Shown one piece after another: positions 53,201-64,000 of a DNA stretch of 64,000 nucleotides; within the stretch, counting starts at the first letter, position 1, and the number at the start of each line of letters is the position of its first letter. The notes below the pieces were generated by a model. The model saw only the letters and a program-made list of their open reading frames with translations. It did no database searches and was not told where the DNA came from. Source of the stretch: Hymenolepis diminuta. Its lineage: Eukaryota > Platyhelminthes > Cestoda > Cyclophyllidea > Hymenolepididae. Made by a program: the position numbers and the translations under genes. The stretch lies in contig CAADRB010000057.1 of assembly GCA_900708905.1 (NCBI GenBank), positions 352,363-416,362 of the forward strand. The letters run 5' to 3'.

Positions 53201-56200
53201 TGCGTAATTATTTAATTTTATACTCCTCTTATTTAATTTCCATATCTAGTAATGAACTTAGTTGATTCTTCGTTGTTTGGTTTTAACCACAGCGCTTAAT
53301 TGCACCAAATAATTGTCAAAAATAACAAAATGTAAATAATCGAAATCTGTGATCAAAGCTTTAACCTTAATTGACAACTCTTAGCACTTTCGAATAAACA
53401 AGGAATAATCATTTCTAATTCCCAGATCATATAATTTTCACAGTGTACCTTAGACAAAATTAACTAGAGAAGAATCTTTAGACGCAGAATACTAAGGCAT
53501 TTTAAACTCGCTTCATAAATAGGCAGTTAGATTACTTTTAGATCGTTGTTGCGACTTGTAAAGTTTCCACGTCCCATTTACATTTGATCGAAATTATTAG
53601 CCAAAGTTATCACTAAATAAACTACTTTAAAGGTTAATTGAAGACTTCCAACTTAATGACAAATCACTCAGACTGTTGTAAACTATGTTTATTTTCACCT
53701 TGGAATTGCAAGTTCTATATTACAATTCTAAATGAAATCCGTTCTACTATTAAATGGCGGTTTATGTTTAAGCAGTAACTGAGTATGCACATATTTGTTC
53801 AATCCATTTACTGAATATACACCGATGAGCTTCGAATGTATGACTTGACCGGCGGATACTGTTTTTTCTATTAGTTGGCATAAAATTAGCACATAAGTTC
53901 CGAGCTTGTTAAAGTGCTTTCTAACACACAAGTCCGAAAATCTCGCTCATGAGAAACTCACATTTTATCACCCTACCCTTGATGTTTCGGTTAATAGATT
54001 GGTAGTTCCGTACACTTTTATGCGCCGATGGATATCGAATCTGGACGTTGACCACTACGCCATTAGCGCTCTAGATTCATATTATTATTTCAATACACAA
54101 CTTAGGCACTAAGGTGCTTATTTGATTTTACGGCTTAAAAAGCTGTTATTTAAATATCAATAGCTTATTTCATAATGGATTTCTTTTCAGTTTCCAGTGA
54201 AGTAATTATGTTTAAACTTATTTTCACTTTTTCAATACTTGGGTGTCTGCGTTTTCCAAATAGGTGACACTGGAGCGTATCTGGAGTCATATGGACGTAT
54301 TTGCCTTCGGTCACTTCTTTGGCTGGGTGATCAAAGCCATTCTCCTGCGTCACTACCTCATTCTCTGGACCCTCTCCATTAACTGGGAAATCACAGAAAT
54401 CGCTTTCTCGCACATTCTTCCCAACTTCCAGGAGTGTTGGTGGGACAGTCTCTTTTTAGACGTCCTCCTCTGCAATGGTCTGGGAATCTTCTGTGGAATG
54501 CTCCTCTGTCAGTGGTTCCATGCCAGATCCTACCAGTGGGAGTCCATCCGAGATATTCCCTCTAAGAGGGGCAAACTCAAGCGAGCTGTTCTTCAGTTTA
54601 CTCCTGTAAGGTAGGCATTTTTTTGACTTTATAGAGTGGTTTACATAAAATGTGCAATTTGTTGAATCAGAAAGCTAAGTTTTCTAGTGTTGCTTTAGTT
54701 AAAAAGTATTTACCCTTTTGGCTACTTATTTTTATTTGAAATGAGAGTTTTATAATCCTTAGAGTGGCAATAAAAATCCTTCAGTGATTTGCCATTTACA
54801 TTATCACTCCTGAATGAGTTAGCGTTGAACCATTTTCGTATCACTTTTCTATATTTACTTGTTTAAATACGTTTATATTAAATATTGGTCGAAACTATTT
54901 CCTATCCTTTTGGCTTCTGGCCTATATACATTAAGTTAATTGTTAATTAGATACTTTCTAGCGACAACCATTTTTTGGGATATGTAAATAATTTATGAAG
55001 CTTTCATTTATGTCTGCTCGTTTGTTAAATCGTTTTTCTCATGTCTCTCCTGGGAACTGAAACATTTTCCAGCATTTTATGCTATTGATAGTTTTTAGCC
55101 AAGAAATTGACGTTTTTAGCTTTTCCTTGAGCTTCTCAGTTTACTTATCCTTAAATTTCTTCACATTGTTGCTATTTGTTTCGTGAAGAATCTGTGTGCT
55201 TGTGAATTTCCACTACCACTTGCTGGTATTTCATTCTACGTCATACGCTTACTCGACTTTTCGGCGTTATTTCAAAATTATGCAACTCCAGATTTGAAGT
55301 ATATCAATTCATAAAAGTAAAAATTTTTTTTTCTACAGTTATAAAAATAAAGACTGTTTCATAAAATTATCCTGGCGTTTCTACTCGGGCATTAGATTTT
55401 TACAAATAGTACTTTGTACATCTCATTTACCTATCAGTTCAATTTGTCAAGAATCTTACACATTCGTCGTTATATTTCTAATTGAAGGAAATTTTGTCAC
55501 TCATTTCATGAAAAACTATCAATATTAGATAAACGCCATTCAAATTATTACAATTACCGTGGATCATAGAAAATACCATTTTCAACTTGTTGTGAGTGTA
55601 ATTTGACCATCATTTCAGTTCATAAATGAATTTGTTGCCTTATAATGGGACAGACCAAACACTGACATTTATTGGATTCTGGGTTTAGCACTTGAAGACC
55701 TGGGCAGGCTTGTAAGTGCCCCGAGTGGAATAGGAGTTTAATGAGAAAAGGTATACATTTTAACAGAATACAAGTGTCTGAACATAAATAGAAGGAGAGT
55801 ACAAGAGGCACCAGTATAGCAGAAGTCCTAAGCAGCTCGTGTGTTATTGAGGGCTCGTTTGGGCTTCTCGATAGTATCCGAAGATCCTCAAACGCTAGTT
55901 GGTAGGAAGGAGGTTCTCATGAAAAGAGTAGAACATGATTGGCTGGTCAAATACTACAACTGCTCTTTTCAGCTGGTGAAGTCATAAGCATATACTGCCC
56001 TGCTTCATCACAGCGACAGCAATCCGTACCATTTTTTGAACGACATATCCCCCTACTCCTTGTGGGTTTGATATTTTTACGCTTATCTCAATAAGTGCAA
56101 CTGGTTTTCATAGTAACTTGTATGAAAGTAGACTTCCTTCTGTGAAATAACTTGACGTACTCTGCTTACTTTTTTCAAACTGAAAAGCAATATTGCCAAT

Positions 56201-59200
56201 TAGTTATTGACTTTTTATATCTGTTGGCAATATCCCCGTGATGGTCTTGGCTCTAGTGGCTCCCCCTCCCTACTCTCACATTACTGGTTGTGTGCGGATA
56301 TCGATTATTTTATGACCATCTCGATTTTTTTAAGTAAAGACGAGGATTATTTTCAAATTGGACGCAGATATGATTGTCTGGGCTAGTCACCACGAAGATA
56401 TTTACCATCCTACTCCTGAATATAACAATCTAATCTTGAGCACTATGTACTCTTGTTATGTATACATCAATGTCACTGACTCCGTTACAGATAATGAGAT
56501 TTATATGAATACCACATCTTTTTTACTTTCCCTTCTCTAGCTGGACGCCGACGCATTGGTTAGACAGGAACTCCTCCTTCAAACGAGTCATCCAACTTAC
56601 CATTCTGATATTCTTCTGGCAGATGGCTGAGTTGAATTGTTTCTGGTTGAAACACGTCTTTATTGTCAAACCCTCACATTTCCTCACTCAAGGCCGAATC
56701 GCCATTATCACTCTCTCCTCTGCTCCCGCCATCAGGTAATCTTCCACATCCAGTTGTCTCTTATAAAGTCGGTTTTGTGGTTTGCTGTCGCTTGATACGT
56801 CATTCCAGGAATCCAAGGTGATGTTTGGATATTATGCAGTTTCTAAATTGGAGTTTGATTTGGGCGCATTCCAATTAGCAGAGGGGAAGGCCAGATTCCG
56901 GCATCGTGAAGATTGAGTTAAGATGTCGGAACACCGGATCAGTTTTAATAGTTAAGATAACATTGTTATCATTTGGATTGAATGATAGAGTGTTTAACAA
57001 ACAACTATGTTTATTCACCTTATAGCGCTACTATTTGTAGCTCTAATCTTCATTTCTTGAAAGGTATCAGTTGCGGATTTTAGCATTCGTTCGATGAACA
57101 TTTATTATTATACTTTATCATTTTCGATAACAGTGATTGAAAATTCTGCTTGCTTCATTAAATCTTTTTGGCGGTCAATTATGCTTGAAACTAAAATGAC
57201 GATCAGATGGGTGACTGAATATATAAATATTTTACCCAAAAGAAATAAAATTTACAATTTTACATGATTTTTGTCAGTTGTCTCCTCGGTATTAGGTTGG
57301 GTAAAATTCTGGGCTAGTTTTGAGGCAGTAATTTATAACGGTGACATTTTCAACGCTTTTATAAGTCTTGAAGCATCCAGCATCGGTCGAATAGGGGAAA
57401 TATTTCACTAAATCAGTACGGAGGTAGCCGGAAACCCACTCCAATTTATTAAGTAAGTTAAGTTATAGACTAAACATTTCTTCGTTAGACATTAGTTGTG
57501 TCTCGGCGTAATGATTGGCATCTGTTTAGGTATCTATGTTCAGACATGCACGCACACAGCTAAACCACCTGTGAACACTGTATTCAAGATCTTATCTCCA
57601 GTCAATCACTTCTAACCGCTGGGTTTTGATAGACATCTCGCGTCCAAATTTGAGACATCCATCTTGGAGATTGAAGACGACCTCTCTGGGCGCCATGATG
57701 TTGACCAGTATCTGCGCTATTCTTTTAAGAGCCCTTGAAAGGTTATCCGGTATTTGTTTTGCACACGTTAGGCATTGTTAAGTAATATAACATGTGAGAA
57801 TTACTTTTGGAGAAAATGTTATTTTTTATGTAGTAGAGCCACTCATTCGCCCCGTATAGTCAGTTATTTAAATCGTCATATATTGGTTTAAAGTCCATAA
57901 TTAAACTAGCATAGTCCGGCTATTTCGAACCACTGTCTTTATTTGCACAAGTCTTGGTTTCGTATTTTATTTCTTTTAGTGTTGTTAATTTTCAAATATA
58001 TTTCGTTGTTGTGAGTTGATTAGGACAATCAGTTATTTTTTTCAGCCAGTAGTGTATCAGCGTCTTGGTTATATTTATGCATTTAAATATCCGGAGAAGA
58101 GAGCCACTTAGAGCCAATTCTGTCCATATAATGCAACCTAGCTATTACTTCGCAAATACATTAAGTCTTGTCAACTGTAGAATTGATCGGTCTAACTAAA
58201 GTACTGCTGTTGGTGCTAGGGTTTAGCGACGACTGTTTATCGGTGCCATTTCGGGATTTACAAATTAGGTATTAGGAACGGGATATTTTCCCGTTGTAAT
58301 TTACTCTTTATGTATGTCTAAATGTGAATGCTGCGCTTACTTTGGTTGTATACAATAAGTTTTAACAGATATGAACACAAAAAATACAGGAACAAATATT
58401 CGTGTTTACGGTGTTATGCAATTATATCAGATTGTGAATCCTCGCATTTCTGTCTCTTCTCAATTTTTTTAATTATATACGTGTATCTGTGTTCATTATA
58501 TTTTTATAAATGGTGCTTGGTATTCCCCTTCTTTTTAGGCAATTTTATCACTACGTGACTGATGATCAGGTCACTCGAATCGGTTCTCAAATGTGGGTCT
58601 TCACGTAAGTAATCACACTATACTTGTATCTATTTCTGTAGTAATTTTATTTTAGCTTGCTCTTATTTTTATACTTTATAGAGCAACATTAATTGTGGAA
58701 TCGATGGTGGCTTACAAACTTGGAAGTGAAGTTTTCGAAAAGGCCATCATTCATTATGTCATTATCTGGTTCATTTGGTTGGTAAGTATCTCTTCTAAAT
58801 GATGTCCTCTATTTCCAAGTCGGAGTATTGACTAGCGTTTTCTTTGTCTTATTTCCCTTTAGGTAATCAGCAGTTTCTTGACCGTTAAACTTTGCGTTTT
58901 CTGTTCCAAGCCTCCATCAACAAATGTTGACGAAGATGACGAGATTGTGCATCCCAAGAATGCTCTTTCGGATTCAGAAGTGGCCCGTAGTCGAAACGGG
59001 GAGAATGTGAGTTTTCGATTCATTTCAGGCTGACTGATTACTGCTTTTGGCAACTGGTTTTATTACCTGTAAATGCCACTGGTGTTATGCTCATCAGAAT
59101 TCTTAAGATACTTGGTTTGGATCACAATGTAATTGCAGCTATTATCATGTTTATCATTGTCGTGCCATTTAAAATTGGCCATAATCTTTCCGTAATATCG

Positions 59201-59484
59201 GCTTAATTAGAATAAGCAATCTCAACTACTTTCGGCCTTAATCTTTTGAATATTTACCACTTTGCTTTTACATATTTTGTAGTCATTCCAGTTTGTGCTA
59301 CAGTATGTAAGGTATTTAATCTCTCCTTGATTGGATCTCACTGGTTGAGAAACTGTCGTGGTTGAGTATTTCAGTCATAATTTAACTCTTTAACAATTTT
59401 CAGAGTATCAGAAGACGAACGAAGGCAACGCCATTCTCTACCGAGTCAGACATAAATTTACAGGAGTCCAGGAAGGATGCCTAA
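50216..59484 (+). CDS. PTDSS1: Phosphatidylserine synthase (PTDSS1-type base-exchange enzyme)
   Basis: Eight exons join in phase: 50216-50403, 50440-50731, 54264-54610, 56541-56735, 58539-58604, 58682-58781, 58863-59006 and 59404-59484, giving 470 residues (human PTDSS1 is 473). All introns are GT-AG; intron 1 is 36 nt and introns 2-4 are 3.5, 1.9 and 1.8 kb. The enzyme swaps the head group of a phospholipid for serine in ER/mitochondria-associated membranes. Landmarks: YFAFTR (58-63), NGPFTRPHP (94-102) with R99 at the place of the arginine needed for feedback control by phosphatidylserine in mammals, EYAVNC (153-158), and the core DVFAFGHFFGW (171-181, H177). The polar catalytic stretch WEITE...LPNFQECWWD...DVLLCNG follows (201-232; E202, E205, N214, E217, D221, D226). 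Several hydrophobic spans predict a multi-pass membrane protein. The C-terminal tail is charged and less conserved. Whether it prefers phosphatidylcholine (PTDSS1) or phosphatidylethanolamine (PTDSS2) cannot be settled by eye. Confidence 0.94.
50404..50439 (+). other. 36-nt micro-intron (PTDSS intron 1)
   Basis: ACCAG|GTAAATC...TTTTCTAG|ACCTGC. Its removal joins YFAFTR to PADLPLK in frame. It is the second micro-intron at the 5' end of a gene in this window. Confidence 0.9.
50732..54263 (+). other. PTDSS intron 2 with an unexplained open frame
   Basis: About 3.5 kb between donor GAG|GTATGT and acceptor AAATAG|GTGACA. It contains an open frame at 51701-51925 listed separately. Other frames (51016-51198, 52705-52920, 53906-54112) show no motif. 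Confidence 0.7.
51701..51925 (+). other. Candidate alternative or nested exon, 74 residues, unknown function
   Basis: The frame begins immediately after TAG at 51698-51700, which also reads as a splice acceptor (ctttag|TTTGCA) after pyrimidine-rich sequence, and ends with TGA at 51923-51925. The product is unusually protein-like for this AT-rich DNA: charged and balanced, with FKRLEEDYADVRLEDFTIEN early on and a C-terminal TPRLYVDGTLVNVHFIRV. Joined to the phase-0 end of PTDSS exon 2 it would be in frame and give a protein truncated to about 234 residues without the catalytic core. It could also belong to an independent nested gene or a processed fragment. I recognise no family. Confidence 0.4.
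54611..56540 (+). other. PTDSS intron 3
   Basis: About 1.9 kb. The part at about 55640-56060 is less AT-rich than the rest and carries only broken frames; it may be an old inserted repeat. Nothing else was recognised. Confidence 0.6.
56736..58538 (+). other. PTDSS intron 4
   Basis: About 1.8 kb between donor ATCAG|GTAATC and acceptor CTTTTTAG|GCAATT. It contains R1 repeat copy C in the same orientation as the gene. Other frames have no motif. Confidence 0.7.
57381..57640 (+). repeat. Dispersed repeat family R1, copy C
   Basis: About 260 bp, similar along its length to 18741-19043, including catcggtcga, ccactccaatttatta, aaacatttcttcgttagac, gtgtctcggcg, cctgtgaacact, cagtcaatcacttctaa and gatagacatct. 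It sits inside PTDSS intron 4. Confidence 0.7.
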
Positions 59485-59965
59485 GTCGGCATCTTTGCAA
59501 CCCGCTTTTGAAAGCCTCGTCCTTCTCCCACCCCATTCTTTTTCTCCATGTATAGACGAATCACTCTGATTCTTCCCTCTCGCCCTCCTCCCTTTTTGTA
59601 TTTCCTCTATGTTTGTCTCCGTATTTAATGTATGGCTTGTGCTTGTAAGGTGGAACGTTCCGGTTTGCTTCTTTTCATTCCAAATACCAAAACGTTAGTT
59701 ATACTGAATGCATTTTCCTCCTTTAGGGGCTCATTTACCACAGAAAGCGGCGTACCTGTCTAGTCCATTTGATCAATATGAATGGTTGGCATTATAACAG
59801 AGGGCATGTAACAGACTATGGTACCGCAGAGAAGTATGAGATAGGAGGAACAACTGGATCAACGCTAGATTGGATTGACAGAAGCAATTGACTATATATA
59901 TAGATAGATTTAGTTTAAGAGCCAGGGTTAGTGAAGCGGCGTGATTTTGAAAGAACCCAAATAAA
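59485..59965 (+). terminator. PTDSS 3'UTR with poly(A) signal
   Basis: After the stop codon the sequence is pyrimidine-rich (cctcgtccttctcccacccc and following) for about 150 bases. The canonical AATAAA is at 59960-59965, so the 3'UTR is about 0.5 kb. Confidence 0.6.
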
Positions 59966-61620
59966 TTAGTTGAATCATATCAATTGCGAAATCGCCAAAT
60001 GAATGATCCAGATATTTGTAGGCATAATGTTAACGTAGTAATGTCATACTTGTTACTTCGCTGCGAAATATTATATATAGAGACTTGTATAAAGGGGTGG
60101 TACGAATCTGATTCATATTTTGGATGCTCTTTGAGTGAAGATCGAGGAAGCTTCGTCTCTCACGCTCTCGTTTATTATTTTGGCCTTTCGCCAACTCTGA
60201 TGCCATAATTGCTGTATTGGTTGGTCAAAAGGAGAGTCATCATTACTCACTTATATTTCTAAGTATTTCTCTCTATCATTAAAGGTACCAAGTCTTCCTG
60301 GATTCTAATTTTCTATGGCTTTATAAAAAATCATTTCAAATTACAGTATTTTCTTGCTGTGAGTTAAAATATTATTATACTTTCTGTTCACATAAATAAA
60401 TGGTTTATACGAAATATGATCACCTGTGAGGGACTAGAGAGTGTTTTAACGTACTTTTTTCATCTTACGATTACAAACGCTAAATTGACAGTCCCAAAGT
60501 GGCTGAACCAATAAAGATATATATCCACTCAAAATTCAAGAGGTTATTGAAAGTTTATATTTAGCAAATTCAATATCAAATTTTACGCTTGATCTAGAAA
60601 TGAATTATTCCCTCTGAAAACGTTGAATTGAAGCTTATTAATAGAAATCGCCATTAGAAAATCAGCTACTTTGCATTAATTGGCCGACGATGGAGGCAGT
60701 GATAGAGGAAGTGTCTTCAAGCAAAATCCTTTTAGATCTGAGGATATCCGTTTAGTAAATAGAAAGACGGAGGAATCGAATAGCGATTAAGTGAATTTAT
60801 TCCATGAAATGATAAATCATTGGCATTCAGTTGTGTTCAGATTATTTTCGAGAACATCCAGTATCTTAGCTAAAGCATATTCCTTCTCCATATCTAACAA
60901 AGAAGATATTATTAGATTAGCTATATTGATGATTCTGATGAATATGCGTTGCCATCAACGACCTTTGTGTTATCTAAATAATGCTGTCTGTTGCTGCTCT
61001 AATCAATCATTTCTTCGTCCTGAAGGATCGAAATCAGGAAGTTTGCGAAAAATGTGATCATTTGACAATAGTCGCTGGCGATATTCATGATCATTTGAGG
61101 CGACCACACACCACATTCCATTACCGAAATGAAATTTTCTGGAATCTATGTTTAATTGAAGAAAAACTAGCCTCCAAGCCAATTTAAATAGTTTGCTTTC
61201 TTGGTGAGAAGCAAGGACTTTAAATATAATTCAAATGGTCCGCTTCAGTTGAAAATCACGTCCTTTTTAGCCATGCTAGAACTCTAAGCCACTTGATGGA
61301 AAGATTGACTGAACTCGGGGTCAATGACAACTTTCAATCGAAGAAAACCTCGACTCCGTATTAGTGACGATCTTTTTATTTCCTCTCAGACTTCAAATAA
61401 ATGGTCCACAATCGGTTGAAGGAAATCGTGTCTAAGTGAAAAAGTAACTGATTTCTTGCCGAAAGGAAGAACCTGTTCAATCTGCAGCAGTCGACAATTT
61501 TCACAACGCTGACTGCACATCAAAAATTGCCCTTATCGTACTACAGCATTAGATTGAAAAGGACAAGAGAACTTAAATGGATCTAATGAAGCTTCATACT
61601 CTACCTATTGTCCAACAGTT
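59966..61620. other. Intergenic, possible gene debris
   Basis: There are plus-strand frames at 59984-60208, 60791-61057 and 60981-61187. The last two overlap in different frames and look somewhat protein-like, but no family is recognised. They may be upstream parts of the decayed gene that follows. Confidence 0.35.
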
Positions 61621-61626
61621 ATCCCT

Positions 61627-62120
61627 TTCATATTCTCAGATCTGATCACCCCGAGCATCTCAAGCCCAGAATCTCCAGAATTTGGCGGTGGAGTTCATTA
61701 ATACTATAATAGTCTTTGCTCCGGTAATTGAAAAACTAACATGCCAAACACTCGTAATCAAGACTGAATTATGTTCCCTGGGGGTGCCGGAAAGGGCACT
61801 TTGCTCAATTTTGATTGCAGAAGACAGATGAAGCATCATGAGGTATTCTTTGCCGATTCTGCATAGTTATTCTATGTAGGACAATGACCTCCGTATCAGA
61901 CACATAGGCCAAAAGTCCCTCAAGTATGTTTGAGTTTTGATAAATGCACTTGAGAAGGTAAATATTTTTCTAAAGTGAAAGAGAATACTGTTATTTATTT
62001 TCTATTTTCCAGGATTTCGAATGCGAGATGCTTAGAAGGAATGAGTCTTATGATGTCTACTCGATGTCAAGGCAGATTGCATTGGTCGGTATCTATAAAT
62101 TATTTGGTACCAGTAAATAA
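61627..62120 (+). pseudogene. Decayed protein-coding remnant, family unknown
   Basis: One plus-strand frame reads like protein across about 360 bases if in-frame stops are ignored. It gives NLQNLAVEFINTIIVFAPVI, then CQTLVIKTELCSLGVPERAL, then a stop (EDR*), MRYSLPILHSYSM*, DNDLRIRHIGQKSLKYV*, and VLINALEK. A GTAAAT donor-like site follows at 61958, and a ctattttccag acceptor-like site ends at 62013. Beyond it DFECEMLRRNESYDVYSMSR continues in the same phase, ending in TAA. Several in-frame stops exclude a working gene, but the frame and splice-like sites fit a former one. I could not assign the ancestor. Confidence 0.45.
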
Positions 62121-64000
62121 ATCATTTGGATGAATTTGACGAACCTGATAACGGTTATCCTGCAAATTTTTCCAACTCGTTTACCCCCATTTAAAATTCT
62201 TCTAAAGTGAAAACAATGGATGAATCTGAACCTGAAGAACTCTATTTAATCGACTGTGGCTACTTCTTCAGTAAAATATGTTTTATTTATTTTAAAGTTG
62301 CCAATATGACCGAATGCAAAGGAGAGATAAAATCGAGTTCGATGAAGATCCATCTGATCACAATTTTCCACAATGGTCTGCAAAAACATTCACAACTTTC
62401 ATTTGAAGAGGATTCTACCTATCCAAAAAAAATATCTTTTTTTGTGGCGAAAGTGGATTTTAAGATTTCGATCTAATTAATTCGTTCGTCCCAAATTATC
62501 TTCGAATATTTGAATATTCGCCTTCTTTGTTGGTGTTTAATTCTGTTATTAAAAATACACTGATGTTGATCGTAATTCAAATACACCGTTTTCCTGATTA
62601 TATACGAGTTTAAGCGACGTTGAATTCAAATTAACAATAGAGAAAAAGTTTAAATATTATAAATAGCAGAGTAACAATTCTGCAAATTTTTTCATTACGA
62701 AAAGTAAGAATGGATAGACTTTTTAGTTTTAAAGGTAAAATGGGTATAGTTGGAGAGTCGGTGGACCAAATTTAATTTTGACTGTGATTTTCTCATTTCA
62801 TTGCCATCTTCATTTGAAAAATCTACTTGATTTGATTTTACATCATCTAATTTCTAGAATAAGGACTAATCAATCAGTAGATCCTCTTTAGTTTCGAAGT
62901 GATCGGTTGATGACCGCCTTCTCACTTTCATTTGCAAGGAACTGATAACACTTGAGGTTTGATAAATACTATTTACCTTTGAGGCACACCTTCCAGTTGA
63001 TGTTGTTCGATAATTCGAGAAATAGAATTTTGAAGGAATTATCAACTCTACCTAAAGTTGCCTTGACAACTCCTTTCGTGGGCAAACTTGAAGGTAGATA
63101 ACATTTTAAAGTAGTTTCAAAAATGTATCATCGTTCATGTGCATCTTATCCATAGATTTACCTTCGTTTTTTTCAATTTTGGGAAAATAAAACTTCTTCC
63201 ACTGACTCTTTAGCAATCAGTTAAGATATTACATCGTCTACCAAGAAGGATTCTGACAAGCCCTTCATCTAAGTTTATCCATCTTACTTCAGATAATAGT
63301 AGATAAACTGTACAATGCCTATTTTTAGCATTTCTTATAGGTCTGCTCAAATCCTAACCTGGTTCTGATTTTGAAATCAGTTTTGGTATCAATAACTGTT
63401 TCTTGGCCACCATGCTATTCAGCTCTATAAAATCATCGACTAGACATTTATCATTTACTAGTGAACTAATTTAGGTAATGAGATCATACATTCTACAATT
63501 TGTGGTTTCTATTTGGAGAGGCGGATGTTCCAGACCACCACTTACACGCATCGTGAAAGTCACGCCATTTGCTTTTACCACAGTATATTTTTACTATTTT
63601 TGGCCTTTATATAAGTTTTCGTATAGACAGAGTAATAAGACGTGGATGATGAATCCCTACCCTTTTCTGAAATTTTCATCTATGCCATCACTATTCACTG
63701 AGATCTAATTATTTCGGTGTCAAAGTAGTGTTCGAAGTTATTGACTCTATTGTAACCCCAAGCTCCCTGCGGATAAGCATCTTGTGTCCTCAAGTGATTT
63801 ATTTTAATTATTGGAGTGATCCTCGAATGAGCTCACTTTCCTCACCGCGATGTCCGGAACCATTCCATCTGCTCATTCTATCCCAAATTTTTCTATAACC
63901 GTCCCGTTTCGCTAAAAGTACACCTGTCTTTATGTCCCTGCACGTGTCCTCGCCCAAATGGCTCACATAAACTGCTTTTCAATACCCACACATACGCTTG
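62121..64000. other. Right-end intergenic region
   Basis: No recognisable gene. Frames at 62207-62476 and 63478-63708 (plus) have no motif. The last 250 bases are pyrimidine- and G+C-richer than the rest and could be the start of a neighbouring gene's UTR or an exon beyond the edge. Confidence 0.4.

Overview
This is a eukaryotic nuclear genomic window, AT-rich and intron-bearing. The best guess is a parasitic flatworm, probably a tapeworm; a trematode is not excluded. The reasons are very small 5' introns (32 and 36 nt) next to kilobase introns in the same genes, long gene-poor stretches with decayed transposons, and strongly diverged versions of conserved animal proteins. There are no prokaryotic operons, CRISPR arrays or viral genes, and I recognise no rRNA or tRNA gene.

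Four protein-coding genes can be assembled exon by exon with consistent reading phase. (1) On the minus strand, 12440 down to 1043 and continuing past the left edge, lies the 5' part of a DENND4/Crag-type Rab exchange factor (MABP domain then start of uDENN). (2) On the minus strand, 16847 to 14779, lies AAR2, the U5 snRNP assembly factor, complete in three exons. (3) On the minus strand, 48569 to 46949, lies a complete, divergent GSK3/shaggy-type kinase in three exons. (4) On the plus strand, 50216 to 59484, lies a complete phosphatidylserine synthase (PTDSS1-type) in eight exons. GSK3 and PTDSS are head to head across about 1.65 kb, so a shared regulatory region is possible. The four genes do not form one pathway: they cover membrane traffic, splicing, signalling and lipid synthesis.

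A 52-codon open frame at 14503-14661 predicts a single-pass membrane microprotein and sits tail to tail with AAR2. The region 16.9-46.3 kb has no recognisable complete gene. It holds an internally deleted Tc1/mariner transposase remnant (41145-41743), an inverted pair of about 330-bp dispersed repeats (21552-21885 and 25176-25501), and one copy of a second dispersed repeat family (18741-19043). Other copies of that family are at the left edge (1-66) and in a PTDSS intron (57381-57640). The right end (60.0-64.0 kb) holds what looks like a decayed gene around 61.6-62.1 kb and otherwise nothing I can name.

The points most worth checking are the microprotein, an unexplained 74-residue open frame starting exactly at a splice-acceptor-like AG inside PTDSS intron 2, the insertions and missing N-terminal regulatory serine in GSK3, and the repeat families. 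I found no clear evidence of a wholly new multi-gene system.
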